Assembly (NCBI RefSeq): GCF_030123065.1
Contig: NZ_CP126093.1
Span: forward strand, 1,492,001-1,556,000
Length of the DNA stretch: 64,000 nt
Direction of reading: 5' to 3'
Source of the DNA: Neobacillus sp. DY30
GTDB lineage: Bacteria; Bacillota; Bacilli; Bacillales; Cytobacillaceae
In this document: one piece after another, positions 1-7,793 of the stretch
How positions within the stretch are numbered: the first letter of the stretch is position 1
Layout: every line of letters starts with the position of its first letter
Made by a program: the position numbers and the translations under genes
Notes under the pieces: generated by a model
Told to the model about the DNA's origin: nothing
The model's database searches: none
Seen by the model: the letters and a program-made list of their open reading frames with translations, nothing else

Positions 1-14
1 AATAAAATAAAAAA

Positions 15-45
15 GAAGGAACTCGATGAGTGCCTTCTTTTTTGC
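15..45 (-). terminator. Terminator of prsA
   Basis: Ten-base arms at 15-24 and 28-37 pair with one mismatch around a 3-base loop. T runs flank the stem on both strands, so it can end prsA on the minus strand and also a rightward transcript. Confidence 0.75.
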
Positions 46-49
46 CTTA

Positions 50-910
50 TTATTTTGCTGCAGCAGCTGGATCAAGTGCACCTTTTAAATCTTTGTCACT
101 GATTTTAACTTTTGCGTCTTTAATTTCCTTTTGCATCACTTCGTTAATTTTTTCATTTGTTAATTTTGAAGATTTTAATTCTTTTTCCATTTGATCTTTC
201 ATTTCTTCATAGGACTTCTTTTCTTTTTTGTCCGTTAATTGGATAATATGATAACCGAATGAACTCTTTACTGGTCCACTGATTTCATCTTTTTTGAGAG
301 CATATGCTGCCGCTTCAAAATCTGGATCCATTGCTCCAGCACCAAACCAGCCTAAATCCCCGCCAGCTTGTTTTGCTGCTTCATCAGTAGAATACGTATT
401 GCTTACATCTTCAAATTTTTCACCAGCATCAAGTTTTTGCTTAACTTCTAATGCCGTTTTTTCATCCGCAACGAGAATATGACGAGCCTTGATTTCAGGC
501 TTATAGTTATCGTAGTATTCCTTTACTTCCTTATCAGTTACTTTTATAGATTTCATGGCAGCCTTTTCCTGCATCATACCAAGTTTCATCGTTTCTTTAA
601 AATCTTCTTCATTTGCGTAGCCGTATTGTGCTAGTGCCGCTTCGAAATTGTCCCCAAGCTGCTCCTTTAATTCATCTACTTTTGCATCTAATTCTTTGTC
701 TGTTACTTCGTACTTCTCAGATAGGACCTTTTCATAAACAAGCTGTTGTAATGCTTGTGCACCCACCTTTTCCTTCATAGCTTCATACAGTTCATCCTGA
801 GTAATATCTCCAGCAGAGCTTTCTGCAACAGTATTACCACCGCTTTGATTACATGCGCTTAAGGCAATAACCCCGCCAGCTAGTGTAAGGGCTAACATCC
901 ATTTTTTCAT
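50..910 (-). CDS. prsA: Foldase lipoprotein PrsA (peptidyl-prolyl isomerase)
   Basis: PrsA is the essential membrane-anchored foldase that helps secreted proteins fold outside the membrane. The 286-residue product starts with a lipoprotein signal ending in the lipobox LSAC at about residue 20, so Cys20 should carry the lipid. A parvulin (PpiC) domain with KARHILV and GGDLGWFG motifs occupies about residues 138-230, flanked by a helical chaperone region rich in Lys and Glu. Length matches the B. subtilis protein. Its neighbour scoC and the ecs genes also bear on exoprotein production. The start is set by GAGAGG just upstream of the ATG. Confidence 0.97.
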   Translation of the reverse strand: MKKWMLALTLAGGVIALSACNQSGGNTVAESSAGDITQDELYEAMKEKVGAQALQQLVYEKVLSEKYEVTDKELDAKVDELKEQLGDNFEAALAQYGYANEEDFKETMKLGMMQEKAAMKSIKVTDKEVKEYYDNYKPEIKARHILVADEKTALEVKQKLDAGEKFEDVSNTYSTDEAAKQAGGDLGWFGAGAMDPDFEAAAYALKKDEISGPVKSSFGYHIIQLTDKKEKKSYEEMKDQMEKELKSSKLTNEKINEVMQKEIKDAKVKISDKDLKGALDPAAAAK

Positions 911-1238
911 GAGGAACCTCTCCTAAACAGTAAATTCTTGTGGGTTTGTCCACAAATTATACTATAACATAAATGGTAACCACTGCAAAAATATTTCCTG
1001 TAATTGTTTTCTGAATTTTGGGCATTTACCCATTGCGAATTAAAAATTCGTACATACGATAACATGTAACAAAAATGAGAACTATTCAGCTGCCTAGCGG
1101 CTAAGACGTATTTTTTCTATAGGTTAACACCCAATTAGAAACAGGTGGACTTTTTCCTAAGAAAATAAGGTAAGCGCCTAGTCGAAATGAATACAGCTTG
1201 AATAGTATATCGTAGTAAACAAAAAAGGAGGTATTACG

Positions 1239-1328
1239 ATGAGTGGTGGACACGGATACGGAGCAGGATTTGCATTGATTGTAGTCCTATTCATTCTATT
1301 GATTATTGTTGGAGCATCTTGGTTTTAA
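1239..1328 (+). CDS. YjcZ-family tiny sporulation peptide, copy 1
   Basis: A 29-residue peptide with a Gly/His/Tyr-rich head followed by a single hydrophobic segment (ALIVVLFILLIIVGASW). This is the layout of the YjcZ family, made during sporulation with function unknown. The start follows AAAGGAGG at 1225-1232 with a spacing of 6. A near-copy lies 61 bases downstream, so the two look like a tandem duplication. Confidence 0.85.
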   Translation: MSGGHGYGAGFALIVVLFILLIIVGASWF

Positions 1329-1389
1329 TTTAACGCTTACCGCATGATGCAGACAACAGCTTTTACCATCCATGAAAGGGGAGAATCGT

Positions 1390-1482
1390 GTGTCTGGTTC
1401 ACATGGTGTCTACGGTGGAGGATTTGCGTTAATCGTAGTCCTATTCATCCTATTAATAATTATTGGAGCATCTTGGTGTTAA
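1390..1482 (+). CDS. YjcZ-family tiny sporulation peptide, copy 2
   Basis: A 30-residue paralogue of the peptide at 1239-1328. The hydrophobic half is nearly identical but it ends in WC, and the head differs (SGSHGVYGGG). The start is GTG at 1390, chosen because AAAGGGGAG lies 6-7 bases upstream and homology begins there. A strong terminator follows directly, so both copies are probably one transcript. Confidence 0.83.
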   Translation: MSGSHGVYGGGFALIVVLFILLIIIGASWC

Positions 1483-1495
1483 TTAAAAACATTGT

Positions 1496-1532
1496 AAAAG
1501 CGATGAGAATTTTTTCTCATCGCTTTTATTTT
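1496..1532 (+). terminator. Terminator of the yjcZ pair
   Basis: Perfect arms of about 14 bases (AAAAGCGATGAGAA and its complement) around a T-rich loop, followed by a T-rich tail. Confidence 0.85.
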
Positions 1533-1562
1533 TTCTAACTTAAAACATTACATAAAGTAAAC

Positions 1563-1745
1563 CTATGTATACAAAATTTCCACATAGGATGAAATCAATA
1601 AAATTGTGACAAGTACATTTATGGTACGAAATACTTTATGCTGACGCTCTTCCGGAATATCCTTTTGGATACAAAGGGAATTGGTCATTTTGTTAACGAA
1701 ATATAAAATAAAAATGGCCAAAACAATAAAAATGGAGATCATCAT
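1563..1745 (-). CDS. Small two-helix membrane protein, unknown function
   Basis: A 60-residue product with hydrophobic segments at about residues 3-17 and 42-56, separated by a charged stretch (KDIPEERQHKVFR). AAGGAGGGA lies 5-6 bases before the tandem ATG codons, so translation is likely. I do not recognise the family. It stands alone between the yjcZ pair and the yhaI/scoC convergent pair. Confidence 0.6.
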   Translation of the reverse strand: MMISIFIVLAIFILYFVNKMTNSLCIQKDIPEERQHKVFRTINVLVTILLISSYVEILYT

Positions 1746-1958
1746 CGATTCCCTCCTTGATGTTCATGATATGTTAATACATTATCAAAAATTTACAAAA
1801 AAAGATAGTTAAAAGGAATGGTAGAAAAGTAGGAAATAAATTGAAATAAATATTGAATACACTTAATTATGAGATTTAACTGGAATAGGTTTATATCGAC
1901 TTAAAAAAGGTTAATAATGAACGTAGGAATGTAAAGCAATGCCCGGAGGTCGAAGTCA

Positions 1959-2297
1959 ATGGACAATTACATTGAATTACAAGCCCGTGTAAGTATTCTC
2001 GAATACCATCAAAAGTTACTTTTAAAATTGCTGACAGACCCAAATCTTGAATTCTATAGATTGGTAATTGAGAATGGGATATCAGAACATGAGGTAGAGG
2101 CATTCAAACTGCTATGTGAGAATTTGAACATAAAAATGGCAAAACAAAAAGCGGAAGGGTTTATAAATTTTCATCCGCTTTTTAATGAGTTTCTATATCT
2201 TATACCTGAAAAACTTAACGCTAAGGAAGTTGTTTATGCTTGTTTAAAACAGCAACTATTTGAACCTCTGTTTAAGGAGTTTACTAAATGTATTTAA
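1959..2297 (+). CDS. yhaI: YhaI-type DUF1878 protein
   Basis: A 112-residue cytoplasmic protein, mostly helical, starting with a heptad-like pattern ([17 protein letters not shown]). Content and position next to scoC match YhaI of B. subtilis (DUF1878), whose function is not established. CGGAGGTCG lies upstream of the ATG. Its last four bases overlap the 3' end of scoC on the other strand, a tail-to-tail overlap with no room for a terminator between them. Confidence 0.8.
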   Translation: MDNYIELQARVSILEYHQKLLLKLLTDPNLEFYRLVIENGISEHEVEAFKLLCENLNIKMAKQKAEGFINFHPLFNEFLYLIPEKLNAKEVVYACLKQQLFEPLFKEFTKCI

Positions 2298-2869
2298 GAG
2301 AGTTCCTTTTCTGTTTTTTCTGACTTCTTAAGCTTTCCTTCATCCTCGTTAAATTCTGTTTCAATATTATGGAATGAACGTTCAAAGATTTCCATAAAAT
2401 CTTCACCATAAATATTACGAACAATGGCCATCATTTCAATAATATCGGGAAACTTTCCATACAAATCTCTTAATGGAAGAGCACCAACGAATGCAGCATT
2501 GCCACTAGGGTGATAGGATTCCATTAAACGAAGAAAGATGTCTTCGCCTTCAGGTGTGAGCTGAATATACGTATTTCGTTTATCATTTTCTTTCTTTGAA
2601 AATGTAAGCAATCCTCTTTCTTCTAACTTTTTTGAAAAATTGAATGCTGTTGAGACATGCATAACACCAAACTTTGCCACATCTGAAATAGACGCCCCAT
2701 TTAAGTGGTATGCAATCCAAAGGATATGATGTTCATTAATATTTAGATCAAATGGTTTTAACCATTGCTGCCAATCCTTCTCAATTGATTTCCACAGGGC
2801 TTTACTTAATTGTGCAATCCTTTGGCTAAATAGCATCGCTTCTTTCATTGAATACTGTTTCTCCGACAT
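2294..2869 (-). CDS. scoC: Transition-state regulator ScoC (Hpr), MarR family
   Basis: ScoC is a DNA-binding repressor that limits extracellular protease, peptide transport and sporulation genes during the transition phase. The 191-residue product has a winged helix at about residues 50-120; the stretch [16 protein letters not shown] and [16 protein letters not shown] are the family's recognisable blocks. The Lys/Glu-rich C-terminal tail is typical. The ATG at 2869 is preferred over a GTG four codons upstream because AGGTG lies 9 bases before it. It overlaps yhaI by four bases at the 3' ends. Confidence 0.95.
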   Translation of the reverse strand: MSEKQYSMKEAMLFSQRIAQLSKALWKSIEKDWQQWLKPFDLNINEHHILWIAYHLNGASISDVAKFGVMHVSTAFNFSKKLEERGLLTFSKKENDKRNTYIQLTPEGEDIFLRLMESYHPSGNAAFVGALPLRDLYGKFPDIIEMMAIVRNIYGEDFMEIFERSFHNIETEFNEDEGKLKKSEKTEKELS

Positions 2870-3147
2870 CCCCAATTTCACCTACTTTTTTATTTCTCTA
2901 TTAACATTATGCCAATAAAATAAAAATTAATAAAGATGTAAATTCACAAAATTTTTAGAAATTACCTATTTTTCTGCTTGAAATTTATTATTTTTTTATT
3001 TTTAGTACAAATCTGAAAAATTAGTTCTTCTATATTTTACGTTTTTTCTTTTAATAATGCCAACCTTTTGAATATTCTACATAGGGAAGGACAGTAAATC
3101 ATATTAATGATAGTACAACTATTTGTGTTATCAATAGGGGGTAGTAC

Positions 3148-3336
3148 ATGAAAAGCCTGATTTCAGTTCTTTTTTTACTAAGTATATCGTTATTTGTCGG
3201 TGCGATTTGGAATGCTCTGGCTTTAAAAAGACCAGGTTTTTATCCACCTAAACAAATTCTAAAAAAACGGGCGGCAGCTTTGGCAGGCGGTGGAATTATA
3301 ATTTTGTTAGTCACGATTGTTTTATCAAGCTTTTGA
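3148..3336 (+). CDS. Small membrane protein, unknown function
   Basis: A 62-residue product with membrane segments at about residues 5-24 and 44-61 and a basic linker (KRPGFYPPKQILKKR). A strong GGGGGT site lies 5-6 bases before the ATG. I do not recognise a family. It sits between scoC and trpP where B. subtilis also carries small genes. The 265 bases upstream are AT-rich and show nothing else I can name. Confidence 0.6.
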   Translation: MKSLISVLFLLSISLFVGAIWNALALKRPGFYPPKQILKKRAAALAGGGIIILLVTIVLSSF

Positions 3337-3356
3337 TCTTTATTTGATGTTTATAG

Positions 3357-3392
3357 AAAGAAAAGAACCTTTCTAGGGTTCTTTTCTTTTGT
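3357..3392. terminator. Bidirectional terminator between the small membrane gene and trpP
   Basis: Thirteen-base arms (AAAGAAAAGAACC and its complement) at 3357-3369 and 3377-3389, with T runs on both sides; it serves the converging genes. Confidence 0.8.
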
Positions 3393-3393
3393 G

Positions 3394-3918
3394 TTATTTT
3401 GAAATGACCATTGAGGATGTCTTTGTTCTTTTTACAACTGAAAGAGCAACTGGATACAAAATAACCATAATAATTGTGTTCAGTGCAATTGCAGGTAAAA
3501 CACCAGCAGCAAATAAAGCTGTGAAAGAACTTGGTAAGCCTACAATGTAATATGCGGCTCCCAAAAAGACAGATCCCGAAACTAATGTCCCAATTGCAGT
3601 TAAGACGGCAACACTGATAATGGAGTTTTGGTATTGCTTTAACGCCAAAAACAAACCAAAAAAGACTAAGGCAGTTATGGGCTTATCAATGATATTTGGG
3701 AGTTGACCTCCAGGAAAACCTGTTGTGAGTGCAGACAGTCCTCCAGTCACAATGGATAATAACATAACACTTTTAATTTCTGGAATAAGAATAATTCCCA
3801 AAAACATCATTGCCAGCATCATATCTGGTTTAATGGTAAGGAAGGCAGGCATTACCGTATGCAAAACTACCCCTATTCCCGCCAAAAGTGATAGGACTAC
3901 TAGATTCTTTGTATTCAT
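3394..3918 (-). CDS. trpP: Tryptophan transporter TrpP
   Basis: A 174-residue membrane protein with about five to six hydrophobic segments; it matches TrpP (YhaG), the tryptophan uptake protein, in length, in the conserved start (LVVLSLLAGIGVVLHTVMPA) and in position between scoC and hit. Upstream of and across its ribosome-binding site is a run of NAG triplets at exact 5-base spacing, the target of the tryptophan-activated protein TRAP, so translation is probably blocked when tryptophan is plentiful. The ATG at 3918 directly follows the last repeat. Confidence 0.93.
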   Translation of the reverse strand: MNTKNLVVLSLLAGIGVVLHTVMPAFLTIKPDMMLAMMFLGIILIPEIKSVMLLSIVTGGLSALTTGFPGGQLPNIIDKPITALVFFGLFLALKQYQNSIISVAVLTAIGTLVSGSVFLGAAYYIVGLPSSFTALFAAGVLPAIALNTIIMVILYPVALSVVKRTKTSSMVISK

Positions 3919-3920
3919 TT

Positions 3921-3961
3921 CTCATCTCTCCTCTGCTTATCTAAGCTATTTGTTCCTCCTG
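3921..3961 (-). promoter_or_regulatory. Likely TRAP (MtrB) binding site over the trpP ribosome-binding site
   Basis: Read on the minus strand, six triplets TAG, TAG, AAG, GAG, GAG, GAG begin at 3948, 3943, 3938, 3933, 3928 and 3923, each separated by two bases; CAG and GAG at 3961-3956 add two more upstream. The last triplets are the Shine-Dalgarno region of trpP. TRAP is known to bind about nine to eleven (G/U)AG triplets with 2-3 base spacers and to repress trpP translation in B. subtilis. Binding here is inferred; mtrB is not in the window. Confidence 0.75.
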
Positions 3962-4058
3962 CAGTGCCCTAATTGCCTGCAGCGAAAAACTTGTAATCAT
4001 TATATCACAGGAATATAAGAATAATAAAGATATAATTTTCAGACAATTTTATAATTCG

Positions 4059-4478
4059 TTAGAAACGCTTAGCGATATTCGCTGCCATCTCCTGTAGTGT
4101 CTGTTGGGTATAATCGCTAGTATTGGATTTCCAAACAGCTCCAAATCCGTCACCTTTACCATAGCGCGGAATTAAATGGATATGAAAATGGAAAACTGTT
4201 TGCCCTGCATGTTCTCCGTTATTATTAACAAGGTTTAATCCAAGCGGGTTAAATTCCGTTTTTAGCGCATTTGCAATTTCAGGTACAGATTCAAATAGGT
4301 TTTTAGCGATTTCAGGAGTCAGTTCAAATAAATTTTCTTTATGTACTTTAGGGATTACTAATGTATGTCCTTTTGTTACCTGACTGATATCAAGAAAGGC
4401 TAAAACATGTTCATTTTCATATACTTTTGCTGCTGGGATGTCACCATTAATAATTTTACAAAAGATACAATCACTCAT
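4059..4478 (-). CDS. hit: HIT-family nucleotide-binding protein Hit
   Basis: A 139-residue cytoplasmic histidine-triad protein. The triad HFHIHLIPR is at about residues 97-105 and binds the phosphate of a nucleotide; the two N-terminal cysteines (CIFC, 4-7) with histidines form the usual zinc site. Family members hydrolyse purine nucleoside phosphoramidates or dinucleotides; the physiological substrate in Bacillus is not known. It lies divergent from ecsA, as in B. subtilis. Confidence 0.95.
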   Translation of the reverse strand: MSDCIFCKIINGDIPAAKVYENEHVLAFLDISQVTKGHTLVIPKVHKENLFELTPEIAKNLFESVPEIANALKTEFNPLGLNLVNNNGEHAGQTVFHFHIHLIPRYGKGDGFGAVWKSNTSDYTQQTLQEMAANIAKRF

Positions 4479-4530
4479 TTAATACACAGCCCCTTTTAGG
4501 TTTATATCCGTATTTTACCATACGTTTTAG

Positions 4531-4990
4531 CAATAAAAAAAGAAAGAGGCAGGATCCGCATGGAATCCTGCCCTCTCGAAGGGGAATTGCTTCATCTTAT
4601 ACGTTCATTCAGGAATTACGTTTGATAAACACCTCATTTGGCAATTTAGTGTTTTTTATAAACAGTAATTATTGTTCAAGCTGACCATCCCCTATGTTTT
4701 ATAGTTTTATCAACTTATAAAAACGGATGATAATCTGCCGTAAACACCTCATTTATTTTTTGATAAATAGCTGGTGTTAATTGAACTCTAAATGGTTACT
4801 AGGCATTGTGTGCAAAACAACCATCCCCTTATTTGAAACGTTTAGAAGCTGCGTGTTTGAAAAGTTAAATGTCTTTGACAGACACCTCATTTCAAATTTT
4901 GATGAATCACTTCATCGAGTAGGTGTTTCCCCTTCAAATATTATGATGTCCGTTTTGATTTGAAATATACAAATGAAAATCAAAAATTTG
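4531..4990 (-). ncRNA. Candidate structured RNA with three repeated stem-loops
   Basis: This 580-base gap between hit and ecsA has no convincing gene. It contains a strong terminator that works only leftward (4534-4575), so some minus-strand transcript should end there. Upstream are three similar stem-loops at 4625-4659, 4743-4778 and 4882-4926: each has ACAC(C) paired with (G)GTGT and carries TCATTT just inside the plus-strand left arm. On the minus strand each reads AAATGAGGTGT. Purine-rich GGGGA follows or precedes each unit. No promoter was confidently found. Confidence 0.33.
4534..4575 (-). terminator. Leftward terminator in the hit-ecsA gap
   Basis: Arms 4546-4557 and 4562-4575 pair with two small bulges (GAGGGCAGGATTCC on the minus strand), followed leftward by an almost unbroken T run; on the plus strand there is no T run. 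Confidence 0.7.
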
Positions 4991-5059
4991 AATTTCTATT
5001 TTTATCAATAATGATTTGGTAAAATGTAAGGTAATCATGCAATAGGAAGGACGGAGCAT

Positions 5060-5800
5060 ATGTCTTTATTATCAATTGAAAACCTTACGGGAGGATATAC
5101 AAGGAATCCAGTCCTAAAAGATGTTACTTTTGAAGTAAAAGAAAAAGAATTGGTTGGATTAATCGGTCTAAATGGTGCCGGGAAGAGTACAACGATTAAA
5201 CACATTATCGGCTTAATGGAGCCTCATAGCGGGGCAGTCAAAATTAATGGACGTTCCATTACAGAAGATAAGGATACTTATCGGAAGATGTTCACTTTTG
5301 TTCCGGAAACCCCCGTACTATACGAAGAACTTACCCTGGAAGAACATTTACGATTAACGGCTATGGCATACGGATTAGATGAGTCTACATATAAACAAAG
5401 AATTGGGAAGTTATTAACTGAATTTCGAATGGAAAAAAGACTGAAATGGTTTCCAGCTCATTTTTCTAAAGGAATGAAACAAAAGGTAATGATTATGTGC
5501 GCTTTTTTGGTGCAGCCTTCCCTCTATATTGTTGATGAGCCATTCGTCGGTCTTGACCCACTTGGTATTCAATCACTTCTTGATTTAATGAAGAAGATGA
5601 AAGAAAACGGGGCGGGCATATTAATGTCGACCCATATTCTTGCCACTGCCGAGAAGTACTGTGACAGATTCGTCATACTCCATGAAGGAAAGGTTCGAGC
5701 AAAAGGTACTCTTTCCGAATTGAGAGAACAGTTCTCGATGCCTGTGGCTTCCTTAGATGATTTATATATTCAATTAACAAAGGAAGAAAATTATGTTTGA
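5060..5800 (+). CDS. ecsA: ABC transporter ATP-binding protein EcsA
   Basis: A 246-residue ABC ATPase. Walker A is GLNGAGKST at about residues 36-44, a signature-like FSKGMKQKV at about 140 and Walker B LYIVDEP at about 155. With EcsB it forms the Ecs transporter, which in B. subtilis affects protein secretion, regulated intramembrane proteolysis (RasP), competence and sporulation. The transported substrate is not firmly known. AGGAAGGA precedes the ATG, and the stop overlaps the start of ecsB by 8 bases, indicating coupled translation. Confidence 0.96.
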   Translation: MSLLSIENLTGGYTRNPVLKDVTFEVKEKELVGLIGLNGAGKSTTIKHIIGLMEPHSGAVKINGRSITEDKDTYRKMFTFVPETPVLYEELTLEEHLRLTAMAYGLDESTYKQRIGKLLTEFRMEKRLKWFPAHFSKGMKQKVMIMCAFLVQPSLYIVDEPFVGLDPLGIQSLLDLMKKMKENGAGILMSTHILATAEKYCDRFVILHEGKVRAKGTLSELREQFSMPVASLDDLYIQLTKEENYV

Positions 5801-7004
5801 TGAGAAAAAGCTATGGAAAGATAGATCTGTCCATCGTTTAAAAGAATTTGGTGTGTATCTTCGATATATCCTTAATGGTCACCTAGTAGTTGTCCTTCTA
5901 TTCTTAATAGGAACGGCAGCCTTTTATTATCAAAATTGGATAAGCTCATTGTCACCGGAGTTTCCAGCGGCGTTAATTATTGCGGTTATTTTAGGTGTAT
6001 TTTTAACGCGCAGCCCTGTATATACTTTTTTACTTGAGGCTGATCAAGTGTTTTTAATTCCGCTTGAAACGCGTTTAAAAGGTTACTTTTTGCGTTCTGG
6101 GTTACTCAGCTTAGTTTTTCAGGGATATATATTACTAATGGTTTTAGCTGTAGTTATGCCAATGTATGCACATGTCAGCGCAAACGGGTTTCAATCATTT
6201 TTTATTTTCTTACTAATACTGCTGGTCATTAAAAGCTGGAATATTGCTGTAAACTGGAAAATTCACTATTATGTACAGCCATCCGTATATACTTGGGACA
6301 TGTTTGTCCGTTATTTCATTAATGTCTTATTTACCTTTTTGCTATTTAGCAACGCACATATCCTTTTTTTATTGATATTTGCTTTGATTATGGCATCTTA
6401 TTACCGTTCTTTTTATGTCAGGACGAAAAAAATGGGCTTGAAATGGGATTTACTTATTGCTCAAGAAGAAAAGCGTATGGCGTCTTTTTACCGGCTAGCC
6501 AATTTATTCACAGATGTACCGAAATTAAAAGATACTGTAAAAAGAAGAAAATGGCTGGATTGGCTTATTAATCGGATTTCCTATTCGCAAGATAAAACCT
6601 TTGATTATTTATTCGCAAGAACATTCCTGAGATCATCCGATTATTTAGGTCTTTTTATACGATTAACTGTAATAGGTGCATTAGCATTGTATTTTATTTC
6701 ATTTGGGGCCGGGCAAATCGTGCTTTCACTCTTATTTATCTATTTAACAGGATTCCAGCTGCTGCCATTATGGAATCATCACCAAAACAAGCTTTGGATT
6801 GATTTGTATCCAGTGTCCCATAACTATAAAACAACTGCTTTTCAATCCCTTCTAATGAGGATTCTGATTATTCAATCCTCTATATTTACAGTCGTTATTT
6901 TGTTTAAAGGAGATTGGGTGTTTTCATTATTCATCCTCTTGTCAGGACTGCTATTTAGTTACTTATTTGTAAATGTTTATAGTAAGAAAAGACTAAAAGC
7001 ATGA
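5793..7004 (+). CDS. ecsB: ABC transporter membrane protein EcsB
   Basis: A 403-residue integral membrane protein with about eight to ten hydrophobic segments, grouped at residues 20-195 and 285-400 around a charged cytoplasmic region (about 205-270). It is the permease partner of EcsA. It begins inside the last codons of ecsA. Length agrees with the B. subtilis protein. Confidence 0.95.
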   Translation: MFDEKKLWKDRSVHRLKEFGVYLRYILNGHLVVVLLFLIGTAAFYYQNWISSLSPEFPAALIIAVILGVFLTRSPVYTFLLEADQVFLIPLETRLKGYFLRSGLLSLVFQGYILLMVLAVVMPMYAHVSANGFQSFFIFLLILLVIKSWNIAVNWKIHYYVQPSVYTWDMFVRYFINVLFTFLLFSNAHILFLLIFALIMASYYRSFYVRTKKMGLKWDLLIAQEEKRMASFYRLANLFTDVPKLKDTVKRRKWLDWLINRISYSQDKTFDYLFARTFLRSSDYLGLFIRLTVIGALALYFISFGAGQIVLSLLFIYLTGFQLLPLWNHHQNKLWIDLYPVSHNYKTTAFQSLLMRILIIQSSIFTVVILFKGDWVFSLFILLSGLLFSYLFVNVYSKKRLKA

Positions 7005-7052
7005 ATGGATTGGAAACAAACCTAATATCTTTTTGCTGAGGGGAGTGGAAGC

Positions 7053-7775
7053 ATGAATGAATATGAGTTGAAAGTATATAGTGATGTGGTTGAATGGAAA
7101 AGAAAATTAACCAGACGATCAGGGATGATGAATCGAATTTCAAGAAAAGCACAAGGAAAAATTAATGAAATGATTCCTGAAAAGGTGCATGAGGTGATGA
7201 CAGAAAGCATAAAGGGAATGGTTAAAACCACCTTATTTGGTTCGCAGCTTACGACCAACAAAAACCAAGCATCTGGCCTGACGCTGGAAGAACGTGATGA
7301 ATTAATGAGGAAAAAGACTGCAATTTTCCAAAAAACAGCGTTGGTCGAAGGAGCAGGGACAGGTGCTGGGGGCATTCTTCTCGGGCTGGCCGATTTTCCT
7401 TTGCTCTTGTCGATAAAAATGAAATTTCTTTTTGAAGCCGCAGCTATTTATGGGTTTAATACGAAAGAGTTCGAAGAGCGGTTGTTTATTCTTCACATCT
7501 TTCAGCTTGCGTTTTCAAGTGACGATATCCGCCGTGAAACATTATCTGAAATTGAAAACTGGGAATCTAGAAAGCAAGAGCTCGTTGAGATGGATTGGCG
7601 TAAATTTCAACAAGAATATAGAGATTATATTGATCTTGTTAAGATGTTCCAGTTAGTACCAGGAATTGGTGCGTTTGTAGGTGCGTATGCAAATAATAGT
7701 CTGCTCAAACACTTGGGAGAAACGGCGATGAACGCATATAGATTAAGGATCCTAACAAAAGCCCCTGAATTTTAA
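7053..7775 (+). CDS. ecsC: EcsC family protein
   Basis: A 240-residue protein of the EcsC family, the third gene of the ecs operon. A Gly/Ala-rich hydrophobic stretch at about residues 100-130 (ALVEGAGTGAGGILLGLADF) and another at about 200-225 are the family's conserved parts. Function is unknown; it is not needed for the known EcsAB phenotypes in B. subtilis. The start follows GAGGGGAGTGG with a normal spacing. Confidence 0.92.
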   Translation: MNEYELKVYSDVVEWKRKLTRRSGMMNRISRKAQGKINEMIPEKVHEVMTESIKGMVKTTLFGSQLTTNKNQASGLTLEERDELMRKKTAIFQKTALVEGAGTGAGGILLGLADFPLLLSIKMKFLFEAAAIYGFNTKEFEERLFILHIFQLAFSSDDIRRETLSEIENWESRKQELVEMDWRKFQQEYRDYIDLVKMFQLVPGIGAFVGAYANNSLLKHLGETAMNAYRLRILTKAPEF

Positions 7776-7790
7776 ACAATTCAGGGGCTT
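7761..7790. terminator. Terminator between ecsC and the converging amidohydrolase
   Basis: Eleven-base perfect arms at 7761-7771 and 7778-7788 around a 6-base loop; short T runs on both sides. Confidence 0.7.
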
Positions 7791-7793
7791 AGC

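Noticed and set aside
1053-1061. CATACGATA, identical to the sigma-K -10 box of gerP, upstream of the yjcZ pair
   Set aside because: It is about 180 bases from the first start and lacks an AC-containing -35 at the proper distance; may be chance.
1344-1538. Open frame of 64 codons overlapping the second yjcZ gene
   Set aside because: It overlaps yjcZ copy 2 in another frame, runs into the terminator hairpin and has no ribosome-binding site.
4781-4963. Open frame of 60 codons upstream of ecsA
   Set aside because: No ribosome-binding site, no recognisable protein, and it crosses the repeated stem-loops.
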